Assembly (NCBI GenBank): GCA_021234155.1
Contig: JAJEKV010000114.1
Location: 64,001 to 128,000 of the forward strand
From: Isoetes taiwanensis
Taxonomy: Eukaryota; Streptophyta; Lycopodiopsida; Isoetales; Isoetaceae
Length of the DNA: 64,000 nucleotides
Direction of reading: 5' to 3'
Made by a program: the position numbers and the translations under genes
Shown: one piece after another, positions 21,346-32,205 of the stretch
How positions within the stretch are numbered: the stretch's first letter is position 1
How the letters are laid out: each line of letters begins with the position of its first letter
The notes under the pieces: model-generated
What the model was told of the DNA's origin: nothing
The model's input: only the letters and a program-made list of their open reading frames with translations
Database searches by the model: none

Positions 21346-22380
21346 CCATAGCATAGCCATTCGTTATTGAGCGGTGTTTAATATCTGTCTACGCATTGCT
21401 CCTTCAGCCTACCATTTCTTTTAGCCTGCAATGCATCAAGTGTCTTCTAATAGGATTTCCAACAGGAATTGGTGTTGCAGCTGCAACGTTTAAACTTACA
21501 ACTACATAGGTTACTTACCTTTTTTGCAGTCATATTGCGTCTTTATACTGCATAATTCCAGCATATGATCAACAAGGCTTCTTACAGGTTAACATATAAT
21601 AGTGTCCTTTCTGCGTCAGTCATGATGGTTCTAAGAATGAGGGATGCCGCTGCTTTCTTTTATCATAAAGATTACTTGATCATACCAGAATTGGAGCTTC
21701 ATAGCTATAGTTTGACCTTTTTGGGAAGAGAAGATCATGCACCTGGGTCTACCATATTTCTGCACAAGCTGTTGCCTGTTGGATTGTAGAAGTCATGATG
21801 CTTTATCTTCAGAAATTGTTCTTGATAATGCTGCGACATATGTTGCGACCGATGTTTGCAATTATTGGGAAGATGTCCACCCACCCAGATACATCTTATT
21901 TTCTTTTACATAGTATTTTCTTTGTCTTCCTTCTGATATTGATTAAAGCCTCCATGGATATATTCAGCAAATAGTTGCTTCTCATATTCTGTTCATAAGA
22001 AAGAAACAAAATGCAAAGTTCTGGTGATCTTTGCAGCAAAATGCTTTCAAAATAGCAAAATAGGTTTAAGAAATTAATTAGCAAGCTGATGAAGTAAATT
22101 AAACAAATGTGGTTCAGCTACTTCTTCCACTAATCCTTGAATCCAAAGTGCGTAATCCTCTTTCTTTTCATAACTAGGCCAAGACAGACAGAAAACTGCT
22201 TAAATGCTACATTTTGGTAAGATTTACTGAAACAACTTAGTCCCATCCATCCAAGATGACAAATGATTTTGTTCTTGGGTGTTTTGACATAGCCATTTAT
22301 TTTAGTGCAATAAGGACACAGACGTAATTGGATGCAAAATAATAATCTTTTACTGCAATAACCATATCTTTCACTGCAAT
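21346..22380. other. Possible WD40 relic tail, otherwise no gene
   Basis: The plus-strand frame 21565-21789 contains MRDAAAFFYHKDY, which could correspond to the AEAADFVH..  part of the WD40 protein, but the match is poor. No other gene recognised. Confidence 0.3.
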
Positions 22381-22421
22381 AAAGCATTATTATCGCAATA
22401 CTTCTTTCGCTGCAGAAAGGA

Positions 22422-22489
22422 ACAGTCCCACACATTCCATTAAACAACACATCCAACAGTCCCACACATTCCATTAAACAACACATCCA
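22422..22489. repeat. 34 bp perfect tandem duplication
   Basis: ACAGTCCCACACATTCCATT and the following AAACAACACATCCA occur twice back to back with no differences. Confidence 0.92.
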
Positions 22490-22587
22490 CGTACTAGACA
22501 AAGCGAGAATTTCTTTCCTTGCCTGATTGATTCTTGGTGTAGAAGATATGTACATCACATATTAGGTTGTCTTAACATCCACCGCTT

Positions 22588-22668
22588 TTATCTATCTATG
22601 TACCTATCTGCCTATTTATTTATCTACCTATCTAGCTAGCTAGCTACCTACCTACCTACCTATCTCAA
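22588..22668. repeat. Compound tetranucleotide microsatellite
   Basis: Mixed TATC, TACC, TAGC and TGCC units over about 80 bp, with pure runs CTAGCTAGCTAGCTA and CTACCTACCTACCTA. Confidence 0.92.
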
Positions 22669-23494
22669 AACCCATGTACAATATTGGCAACCACATAGTT
22701 TATTAATGCTCTAGACATATCTACTCATGTGACATTTATTTTCTAATGGATATGTAGAAAATACGCAGAATAGATGATCCAGTAAGGTCCGAAACATATG
22801 AATAAATATGTCATACCCATCATATAGGTCTTCCTAGATGCCATCTACAAGAAAGCAAATTGCTCAGTCAGTCCATATGCAAGAATTGTCAACTAGGGGG
22901 ATGACACACTCCTCAAAAATATTTGTAGGCAGAGATCCGGTAGTATCGTAGATGTGTTCAAATGTGAAGCAATGTGCACGAAGCTGAATCTACAGAATAA
23001 ACAGAGTCGTGTAACGCAGCCAAGCCATATATATATGCAGTTGCTCACATCAACTTTCACATGAGGACACTAGCTATCACTATAAATCAGGGATTGATTG
23101 AAAGCTGATTTAGTCCACAATAACTCATTATATTTTTTCGTCAAGGGCAATCATTGAGGAAGTCAATGAAAGAAAGAGTAAAGTTTATTGATGTTCCTTT
23201 GATAATGTGCAAAGGTCTTGCGTGCATAGATGTTTGCCACAATAACTTAGAATGTATAATTTCCTATATTTATTTCAACTATTTTTCATACGTATAACTT
23301 CTACATGCATTTCATTTGTATTTATTACTTTACATTTGAATACATGTTGTGCAAATAGTGAATATCCATTGCATATATTGTGCATACATAGATAGATAGT
23401 TGGTTGCATACAAGGTATGAAGTTATAATACAATGAGTGCCAACAATTATTATTGAATTTCTATCTAATAGATATAACCTCAACAATATGCATA
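22669..23494. other. No gene recognised
   Basis: AT-rich non-coding sequence; no domain or repeat stands out. Confidence 0.5.
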
Positions 23495-23537
23495 GACAAT
23501 CACATAGAAAGCCCACTGAAGGTGGGCAATTTTCTAC
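23495..23537. repeat. Hairpin-bearing direct repeat, copy 1
   Basis: ACAATCACATAGAAA, then GCCCACTGAAGGTGGGC (6-bp stem), then AATTTTCTA. The same module recurs at 23892-23932. Confidence 0.8.
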
Positions 23538-23891
23538 TTCAAATATATTTGAGACCATATCTAGATGTCTAAATTGCTAATTCTTGATAGAGGCAAATAA
23601 GTAAATGAATCGAGATTAAATTTCAAAATTTTAACCAAGTTATGAAAGAGAAACATGATCAAATATCCATTAACACCGGCAAACTGCATCAAAAACAAAA
23701 GCCTGATTTGGCAAAGAAAGCGCTTTACATTTTTACAACAAGGAGGACTTTTGCAATAACAAAACAGATGAAGACACTAATCAAACTAGGTTTCCCACAT
23801 CAAAGGACACAACCACATCTTATCGTACATTAAGAACTCAATTTAACGTCACTTACTCATAGGCAACACATTAGTCTCCCAATCTTCATAT

Positions 23892-23932
23892 ACAATCACA
23901 TAGAAAGCCCACCAACGGTGGGCAATTTTCTA
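23892..23932. repeat. Hairpin-bearing direct repeat, copy 2
   Basis: ACAATCACATAGAAA, then GCCCACCAACGGTGGGC (7-bp stem), then AATTTTCTA. Only the loop-side bases differ from copy 1, about 400 bp to the left. Confidence 0.8.
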
Positions 23933-24046
23933 GTCTAAGTTATATAAATAACTTAGACATGCACCTCATGCCAATAGTTAAGGGTATACAAGGCTACGAA
24001 AGTAGACTTGTATAGTGACGGACCCAGAAATATACGTATTTATGGC
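23933..24046 (-). mobile_element. LTR-A outer-edge fragment, left of histone-like copy 3
   Basis: TAAGTTATATAAATAACTTAG, TACAAGGCTACGAAAGTAGA and CCAGAAATATACGTATT parallel the outer part of the LTR-A piece at 25980-26086 (TAAGTTATATGAATAGCTTAG, TACAAGGCTACTAAAGTAGA, CCAGAAATATATGTATT). With the other piece at 25430-26086 it brackets the histone-like sequence. Confidence 0.6.
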
Positions 24047-24062
24047 GTATATTTCCCTGGAA

Positions 24063-25180
24063 CATCACAGGCCGCTTCCTGGCATGACCGCAATATCGTT
24101 GGTGTGACTTGATAGTCTATCTTGAACTCCTGCATAATCCCTTGATGTAGGCACTCAAAAAGAGGCTTTCTGAATCATCAAATTGATGCACTGTTGGCAA
24201 TGTTAGATCTCCCAAGAAGCTCTACTGTGCTTGGAATTTCGCCCATGGCGGACCTTCTTCGGAGAGTCGGGTCGAGGTGGTGGAGGCTTGCTTTTCGACC
24301 TTAGTCGGCTGCCTTTGACGAATCTCGGCACTCTGCTTGTAGTACTGGTAATTATATCGGATCTATCGGCAAAGATAAGTTTTGTACGTTGCCTTCTTCT
24401 TCGTGTACTCAATGTCTTGCTTCAGTTTAAATGGCTTCTTGCTCATCTTGTACTCCTTGGCCCTCCTCTTGGGTAGCTTGGGCCGCACTGGATATGGTGG
24501 CCGAGTGTGGGCTCCATCTATTCTGCGGCTTCCTCTTCCTCCTCTTCTTTAGACTCTTGCTCCTCTTCTTATCGGTGTGTTTCCTCTCTTGGACTTCGTC
24601 CTTCTACGGTTCATCGGTTGTGGTTCTCGATAACCACACTCCCTCTCCGCCTATCTTCACGCCTCTTTGTTCGTTTCTCTCTTGCCTACGTCTCTTCCTC
24701 CCTTGCGACCACTTTCTCCTTGCCATTTTCTTCCGCATTGTTTGCTCCTCTTGCTGCTCTTCCTGCTGCAGGGGTTGCTCTTGTTGTCGAGGTTGCTCCT
24801 GCTGCTTGCTCCTAAACTTCAGAAGCGGATGCTATAATCTCAATTTCTCCTGAGCCTCGCGATCATTCACCTGAAGTGCTAAGTCGCTGCTCCTCCAAGA
24901 GTGATATGATTAGATGCGAAGAAGAGCTTGGGTGGCTAGGTTCGTCATCTGGCCTAGGCCGCGGGGCCTCAAGAATTTGTTTGTCGCTGCCCGCCGCGAG
25001 TGCTTCAACGTTCAGATGCAAGTTGGAACTTCCAACCTTCCTAGCTGACTGTTTGGTCCTCCCAACAACTTGTCTTCTTTGATGTGGCCTTTTCGAGAGC
25101 TCTTTCCTCCATTGATGGTCGATTGTGTGTATTCGCGGCACCATTGGGTCGATCTCACAGACTATTCGTTTGGTGCCCAC
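24063..25180 (-). pseudogene. Long-tailed histone H3-like (CENH3-like) pseudogene (copy 3)
   Basis: On the minus strand the H3 N-terminus is visible as GRTKQSARK near 25063, with GTT-GGG where ATG-GCN would be. About 270 codons later comes KKVRHGRN...WEI (24260-24203), aligning with H3 KKPHRYRPGTVALREI. A TAA then replaces Arg and HCQQCINLMIQKASF follows in frame, aligning with RYQKSTELLIRKLPF. After a one-base shift it reads IMQEFKIDYQVTP in alpha-1/loop 1 and CQEAACD in alpha-2, where it stops at the LTR-A fragment. Between tail start and fold lies an R/K/E/Q/S-rich stretch of about 830 bp with several stops; canonical H3 has about 30 residues there, while CENH3 tails vary greatly. Either a long tail or unrecognised introns would explain the spacing. 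The YQVTP loop is shared with copy 2. Confidence 0.78.
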
Positions 25181-25429
25181 TCTATGATAGCCCGAAGATT
25201 ATCTTTTCACCTTACAAGGGCAAGGATAGGTTCGGGGGTATAATTTGAGACTTTTAAAGAGCAGGGGTGTTTCCAAAGGTTTTAATAGCTACTTTTTTTA
25301 AGAGTCAATATATTATAACTATGAGTTATTAAGGTACTTTTTCGAAATTTCCCTATTTCTTTTGGGCCAAATATTCGTCATTTCGTGCCATTTTTGTCAA
25401 ATTTCCTCTTAAGCGATTTCTCGTTCAAT
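25181..25429. other. Putative 5' flank of the histone-like pseudogene
   Basis: No gene. Between the histone-like tail and the LTR-A piece; no promoter element was identified with confidence. Confidence 0.35.
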
Positions 25430-26086
25430 TGGCTACTAGGTCTCTATCCCCCTTCCCAATACAAGAAGAGCAAATATGATCAATCAACATCATATATCCA
25501 CATAACATGATAAATAATGAGAATAACATCTAATCCTAATCACATGCATCTAACTACGGTTAGGATTCATTGATTAGGGTTCAAATCTAGGCGAGGGTTC
25601 TAGAATGGCTCTATTAGAGATACGAAATGCTAACTCATCTAGAATCCTAACTTCCAAATGATCTACAAAGGAACCCAAATACCTACTCTTGAGGAATTCC
25701 CTCCTGCTCCTGGCGTCTCCATGGCCTTCAAGGGGTTACCAATGCGCGCATGCTCAGGTCAATTGCGTTATGCTAACACGGGCCGGTTTCGAAATGGAGT
25801 TTCGTGTGAACAAGGGTTCAAGACTTTTGGAGCGAGAAAAATGGCCTAGGGTTAGGGTTTGGCCATTTATAGGTTAGGGTTCCATGTCAGCACCCACGTG
25901 GCTCCAATGGGGGTGCTTCCATGTGGCGGGTACCCAATAGGGTGAGGCCATGTATAATGACCCTATACCTAAGATTGGCTAAGTTATATGAATAGCTTAG
26001 TCAATGCTCCTTTTCCCGCATACTATGGTGTACAAGGCTACTAAAGTAGACTTGCCGCGGTGTTTATCGCCAGAAATATATGTATT
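25430..26086 (-). mobile_element. LTR-A fragment (outer part)
   Basis: Matches 16105-16690 closely: GGCTACTAGGTCTCTATCCC, CATTGATTAGGGTTCAAAT, CTTCCAAATGATCTACAAAG. On the minus strand a TATA box CCTATAAATGG lies near 25868. It continues beyond the end of the match to 26086, where it shares its last 100 bp with 23933-24046. The part next to the primer-binding site is missing. Confidence 0.72.
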
Positions 26087-26576
26087 CTCGAATAGGGCTC
26101 GCATGATAGCTAGGCTTTTCACTCACCTCAGCAGTTTTTCTACAATGGTATAGTAGGTAGCTGGGTATAAAATCACTCGTGGGGTTGAAAAAGTAGTGTC
26201 CGGACGTCTGCTTGCTTTGCTTTGCTTTTGCTTTATCGAATTGCTTTGCTCGTTCTTCTCGCCGACAATGACTGTGAATTCCCCCAAACTTCGATCACTC
26301 CTACGGATCGATGACATGGCTATCCGATTATTGGGGAATCGATTCACGGTTGGCTTTGGCCGGGGAGGAATGATGGAGTGTAATTGCGAAATTGAAGGAG
26401 GCGGGTTGGCGGGGCTGTCCTCTCTTGCCATTTCGAATTTGGTTCACGGTGGAGAATCAGCGGATTGGAGTTTCTCATATTCATAATTTGAATGGATGAA
26501 GATGAGAAGAGGCCCGATTTTAAATGAAATTGATCTTTGCCGAGAAAGAGGGAATCAAGGAAACGCATAAAGGGAA

Positions 26577-27838
26577 TTGATGGAAGCGCCTGCTAATTCC
26601 AAAGAATTAAGCCTCAGTGTGAGAAGAATTCAGGAGATTTCAAAGGATATGCATGATTATTTTGAGGATCTGACAAAACATGCCAATGCTTTAGATAAGG
26701 CTGCTATTGTGGACAGATTTGTAAGAAAGATAAAACCAAATGTACCTTTACAAGTAAAGCGTTGGACAAAAGAGACAAAGGTTATGCAAAAAGTGATTGC
26801 TAATGTGAAGGAAACTATGCGGTTTGCACAAGCGAACGAAAAGATTGACATTCAGCGGCAAAAAGGTCAACTTTACAAATGGTTACATCCACGGAAGAAT
26901 AAACTTAATCATTCTACGATGCAGTAGAGGGCTGCTTGAAGTGCCTAGAAAATCTATTTGTGCAACCCTATAGAAGAAGAGTAATGGGAGAAGGGAATCA
27001 GGTCCCGGTCTATGTTTTTGAGGAAGAAAAGGTGGGATGCATCGGTGATGAAGTGAAAAAGGTTGTGCGCGGTTTACGGACTGAAAACACAAGAGTTTCT
27101 CCATACAAAAAACATGTGAGGAAGTTTAAGATGAGAAAATGGCAATAAAGTTGACCATCAATCCATTTGCTTGAGGTCTCCCAGGTATTTATATCTGGAA
27201 TGTTTCTGGTCAGCTGTTAATTTGTAGTGTTTGATAAAACTTTTCATGTTGAAGTTGAACAATTTATGCTTCACATGTTTTATGTATGAATTTGCTATCT
27301 GCATTGTTTCAGTCCCTATTGCTTTATAAATTTGCATTCTGCAATGTCTCAGTATCTTTGATTAATTACTTATTATGATTGATTTGCTTCATTGTTTCAG
27401 TACTTTCATGATTTTGCTTTATGCATTACAAAATGAATTTTACATGTTCTGCAGCTCAGTTCTATATGGCTTTCAAGCAACAATATCCACATATCAACAT
27501 TGCACAACAAACATTTGAGAGGCTGAAGCCTTCATTTGTTAGAAGACTTCATGAGAGGGAAACTTTTCTTTGTCGATTATCACATCCATTTGGAATTTGT
27601 TCTTCAAACTTTGAGCAGAATAAGAAACGGACCTAGAGGTGTTCATGAAAATTGTTCCTGCAATTGCAGTGTGTGTGGAGAAGGAGATGAATGCAAAGCT
27701 AAATTGATGACTTACAAGTCTACTAGTGAGTTGTGGAGGGAACTTGTATGTGAAAAGCAAGATCCCTTAGAAGAATGGCACAAGCATTCCTGTCTGATGG
27801 TTGCTTGTAAATCTTGTGGTTTGAAAAGGTACATTTAA
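26577..27838 (+). pseudogene. Transposon-encoded cysteine-rich protein, fragmented
   Basis: Open pieces at 26577-26927, 26936-27148 and 27421-27838 look like parts of one protein. The last has FERLKPSFVRRLHERETF, then after a one-base shift DYHIHLEFVLQTL, then a Cys cluster CSCNCSVCGEGDEC and a downstream HSCLMVACKSCGL. Proteins with a LKP.YVR.L..R.TC.CR.H signature followed by a Cys cluster are common in transposon-derived genes of seed-free plants as I recall them; the function is not known to me. The gap 27149-27420 may be an intron. At least one frameshift, so probably non-functional. Confidence 0.55.
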
Positions 27839-29288
27839 CATTCATGTATATCTGCCAGAAAATCATGTCATCTTTACCTGTTCAGGAATGAGTTCAATGC
27901 TCTCTGATTTGGGTTTCAGTTCACAAGTGCATAGTACAAAACATTGACATTCATATTGATATTGTTACAACAGTTTACAATAGAGTGCACAATGATGTGC
28001 ATTCAAAATCTGGCAACCAGGGGAAAAAAATTTATGTATGCCAGGTATATTCACATCTAACATTACATTGCACAATGATGTGCATTCAAAATGTGGCAAC
28101 CAGGAAGAAAATTTTATGGTTGCCAGCTGTATTTTTTCACATCTTACACTTTTCTTGACATTCCTTAACATCCATTGCCTCACAACTGTCTTCGGGAACA
28201 CGCAAGAGCGGGAACTCAGTTAAGGTAAGAAGATATGGCAAGCCAAGCAAATCAAGCAAATCAAGCAAAAAATAAATTGCTTACCGGAAGTTCCATCATG
28301 GCAAGCACTTTGTTTCCACGAGGAATAGCCCATCTTGGATTCTCACGCACATGCTTGGAACACAAATCCAAAATATCAAAGTCTTCTTGTTTGACAATTT
28401 CACGGGGCAAGATGTTCTTTCACAAATTTTGTAGGCTCGGGACTTTCAGCCCAACCAAACAATACATCCTTCATCTTTTCAAACCATTACATTGCCCTCA
28501 TCAAACCGAAATGAGCTAACTATTAAAGAATGGTACAACTGGTGAAAAAAAAAGATTTATCTGAGAGAATCATCCACCAACAAGACATTCTTCATTTCAG
28601 GGATATGCTTCAATGACATAAGAAAGTGGCTTCAAATAGACCCGGCTTGTCGGATTGGTGAGGTGTGGATAAGGCAATTTCAAACATTGTGCTCCTTCCC
28701 AAATGAACTTGAACTTAATAAGATAATCTGCGGGCAACATCTGCTGCGGGCACTCAATGATGTTGTAGCGGTTCATCTTTGGACCAAATAGCAATTTCAA
28801 AATGTTCTAGGGCCCGATCCATGAAATTATGCAAACCACAGTGCGCAAACCCGGCACTTTGTTGGTTGTGTCACAGTTTCTTCAGATTTTGCGGTATTGG
28901 TGTTCTCTGTGTTTGTCATGCTTATGCCAACTCTTCATAAGCACACCATTCAAATCAAGGACCAGCAGTTTGTCTTTGTGCCTCCCTACAAACAAGAGAT
29001 ACATTTTAAAAACACTTTAGACACAAACTAAGATATGACATTGTCAACTATGAAAGATTACTGATTCACATATTCAATGAAAACATTTTATTTTAATGAA
29101 AAGTTTCTGATTCTAATATTTAGAAAAGATTTTTATTTTAATGTAAATCTTACAAATTGAAAATATGACAATGTCAAATCTGAGTGGTTTCTGAGGTTCA
29201 AAGTTTAGCCCTTCCCATTATAGGCATCTAATATTCTTTCTATTGGAGTCGTTTGTCACCTTTTGTAACTTGCACCTTCTCAAAAGAA

Positions 29289-31070
29289 CTACTTTGGGAA
29301 TAGGTTTGATTGCTTTCTTCTTTTTGCGGCCTGCCAAAGACGCTTCCTGGAATTCTTCAGTATTCTTTGTTGCATCCTCTTGAACTTCTCTTCCATCCTC
29401 CGATCGGCTTCTTTGTCTTGCTCATCCCTTTCTTTGGTAATTACATTTGTGGCATGCGCAATTGTGACCACCAATTTGTCCGACTCCTGGCGATCCACAA
29501 TACGTGGGTTATGCATTCCACGACATTCGATGTGAATATCGAGTTGGAGTTACGGGGATCAGGGGAAGAATAGTCTGGCGAGGTTCAAGGCTAGTTTCCT
29601 TGATATTGATTGTAGCTCTTCTCAACTTTTGCTCTTAATTCCCAAAAGCTCCTTCCCTCGAAGAACTTGGAATATTTTCTAAAATACCTTCATATGCGCG
29701 GTCGAGAATCACCGGCATCTTCATTCACATCAACAAATTCACCAAATTCATCTAAATCCACATAGTCATCATGTTTCCTTTTGTTGGTAACTTTTCACTT
29801 AAAATAACATGACCAAAACTTTTCAACAAAAGCAATTTTCACAAATAAAGCAAAGCAAATAAATAATACTTACTTTCTTAGATGATTCTTACGTTTCTTT
29901 GTTCTTCTTTTCTTCTCCTTCATTTGCATTGGTCTCTAAGCCAAGTTCTTCAAAAATTTCATTGGGACATCCATAGAACAATCCGGGCATTTTTATTCTC
30001 TACAAGAAGCGGTTGCAAATTAAATGATAAGCATGTTGGCATGGTAGCACTGCACTAATCTTGTAGTCATCTTGGAAAGCTAATCCACATGCAGAACATG
30101 GTATTTCATAACACAATGGCAACCTGCTTTGCAATAACTTGAACTGAATACAGGAGGCATTTACACTACTCAAGTTATAGCAATTAGCCCTGTAATTCTT
30201 CCATTTGAGCAGGTCCCTTTCTAGCACTCCATGTAATGCTTCAATTCATTCTTCTTCTCAACTTGATGATCATCCACCTTTTCAATAAGGCTCTCTAATT
30301 TCTGCAATAGAATTTCTCACTGCATCAAGTCGCATCAAGTCCTCAATTCTTTTCTTATCGAATCGGACTTTTTCTACTTTGGATTCCAAAAAATTGATCT
30401 CGGACACGCAACTTTTGCTTATGTCTTCTACGCTTGCGCCGATCGGCAATATCTCTCTCATTCACATATGCATTTAGGGGTGATCTTGCTTGCAATGTCT
30501 GCCGGATCTTTCTTGCACAATTCAAATTCACCCTCCAACCTATTCACTTCTTCATCAAGACCCTAACATTAAACATTAAGCTACCTCTGTTTAGCAAAGG
30601 GCGGCACTTGCACGAGTAAACACCTGCATTACTTGGCTTCAATGGTGTGGGATTTGGTGTGGTTCTTCTGCTGCACGGGAAATTTTGTTTAAGCCAGGGA
30701 ATGTTTTGGTTCGAGCTTAACTAGCTTCCTTGGGTTTTGTCAACTTGTTCTTTAAATGAAACCGGTTTATCTTGTGTTACGTCCGGGTTAAGAGCTGCTC
30801 GACTACAATTCTCCCAAGTAAATGCAAAGGCAAATTTCTTCTGAGCTCATTGTTCGCGGACCATGAGGATAAAGCTCTGAGATAAGAAAATCTAGCGGTT
30901 CTTTTAAATGAGGCTTCACATAAAATTTCTTAATTTTACCGTCGGTGAAGCCATGATTCTGCCCGATTCCCAATCCTCGTCGATAATTTGATCCTCCAAC
31001 CATTTAATCCATTTCTGCGGTACCATTCCTTCGTCGAAAGCTTCATCGCCATCGCCAGAGAGGTAGTTAT
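29289..31070 (-). pseudogene. Transposon-encoded RING-like zinc-binding protein, fragmented
   Basis: Minus-strand pieces in order: about 31060-30950 (EGMVPQKWIKWLEDQIIDED); 30850-30720 (FAFTWENCSRAALNPDV); coiled-coil-prone stretches; 30227-30000 with IPCSACGLAFQDDYK followed by VLPCQHAYHLICNRF, a C-x2-C...C-x-H-x2-H-x2-C zinc-finger pattern; and 29516-29289 with a Lys/Arg/Glu coiled coil. Several frame changes separate them. It converges with the plus-strand relic inside the same inverted repeats. Function unknown. Confidence 0.5.
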
Positions 31071-31498
31071 GGCGCCAAAATTCTGATTCGAGCTAACCGA
31101 AATGTGAACCGAAAAAGTTTGCTTTGCTTTGCTTTTTGCTTTGCTTTTTGGCGTTTTTGTACCGACTAGTGATTTTATACCCAGCTGCACATCGCAGGCT
31201 ACCCAAAAAATGAAAGACATAGAGAATATACAGTTATAACACTTGGACCCCAAATAAAATTGTGTACTTTCTGGATGTTAGCTGGTGTACTGTAGGAAGC
31301 TTATCGTCGGGATTAAAAAACCGATCCTTTTGGGTTTTGAGGAAAAACCCTAGCGATAAAATCTCGGCAAGGGGCTTGGACAACATAAGGCTGCTAAACG
31401 TTCCCACAAAAAAACCCACGCTCCATAGAGAATACCAAAGTCGCGCATCACCCCCGGACCCTTGCGTCACCAACAAAAAAACCAATAGAGAGAAAACC

Positions 31499-31608
31499 TC
31501 GAAAAGCGAGGGCTGGTCATGCGTGCCACGCGACAAAAACAACATTTACATCTCGAAAGAGCGAGGGGCTGGTCACGCGTGCCACGCGATAAAAAAACAA
31601 CATTTACA
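31499..31608. repeat. ~54 bp tandem duplication
   Basis: CTCGAAAAGCGAGGGCTGGTC and CTCGAAAGAGCGAGGGGCTGG begin two near-identical units that both contain GCGTGCCACGCGA and end AACATTTACA. Confidence 0.9.
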
Positions 31609-31640
31609 ATAATATATACATTAAGGGAGGGCGGGTGGGA

Positions 31641-31820
31641 GTCAAGGAGGCTGGCGAGAGAGGAGAAAATGCTGATGAGAAGTCGATGAAGAACCTGCAA
31701 GAAATAGTGATCCCCAAACGAACTAGGGCCCCAGAAAATGCATGCAATGCATGCATGCATGGGAGAATGCATGCTCGCCTCTTTGAGAATACCGATCCGA
31801 TGGCTCGGATCGATGGCATT
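31641..31820. repeat. 180 bp direct repeat, copy 1
   Basis: Matches 32026-32205 over 180 bp with few differences. Contains a GCATGC-rich palindromic run and a perfect stem GATCCGA/TCGGATC around TGGC. Ends GATGGCATT and is followed by CTCGAATAGGGCTCGCATGA, which also occurs at 26087-26106. Confidence 0.92.
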
Positions 31821-32025
31821 CTCGAATAGGGCTCGCATGAAAACAGACAAAAGCTCCCAACAAAAAGAGAACTTCCTTATCAAAACGGTATCAAGATCGA
31901 AGGTTGAAGGATGGCCAAAGAAGGAACAAGATCGGGGAAGAACATGCCACAACATGGAAAGAGATGCCAAACTGGAAAACCAAGCAGGGAGAAGCCCGTC
32001 CCCTGCCTGGTATCAAAGAAAGAGA

Positions 32026-32205
32026 GTCAAAGGAACTGCTGAGAGAGGAGAAAACGCCGATGAGAAGTCGACGCAGAACCTGCAAGAAATAGCGATCTCC
32101 AAACGAACTAGAGCCCCAGAAAATGCATGCAATGCATGCATGCATGGGAGAATGCATGCTCGCCTCTTCGAGAATGCTGATCCGATGGCTCGGATCGATG
32201 GCATT
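32026..32205. repeat. 180 bp direct repeat, copy 2
   Basis: Second copy of 31641-31820. After GATGGCATT it continues TATAGCATATATTTCAGGGG, which resembles 24042-24061, not the continuation of copy 1. The 205 bp between the copies has no recognised feature. Confidence 0.92.

Larger units (their letters stand above)
26159..31186. mobile_element. Probable DNA transposon with 22 bp terminal inverted repeats
   Basis: AGCTGGGTATAAAATCACTCGT at 26159-26180 is the reverse complement of 31165-31186 with one mismatch. Just inside both ends lie TTTGC-repeat tracts (26213-26250 and 31116-31147) that are in direct, not inverted, orientation. Convergent coding relics fill the element: a cysteine-rich protein on the plus strand (26577-27838) and a RING-like protein on the minus strand (about 31070-29289). 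No DDE triad is recognised and no convincing target duplication (only AGCT, which is palindromic), so the superfamily is undecided. Confidence 0.65.

Noticed and set aside
22130-22558. 142-codon minus-strand frame
   Set aside because: It runs through a 34 bp tandem duplication and has no recognised motif.
23495-23932. Possible CRISPR-like repeats (hairpin modules)
   Set aside because: Only two copies about 400 bp apart in a plant genome; no array structure.
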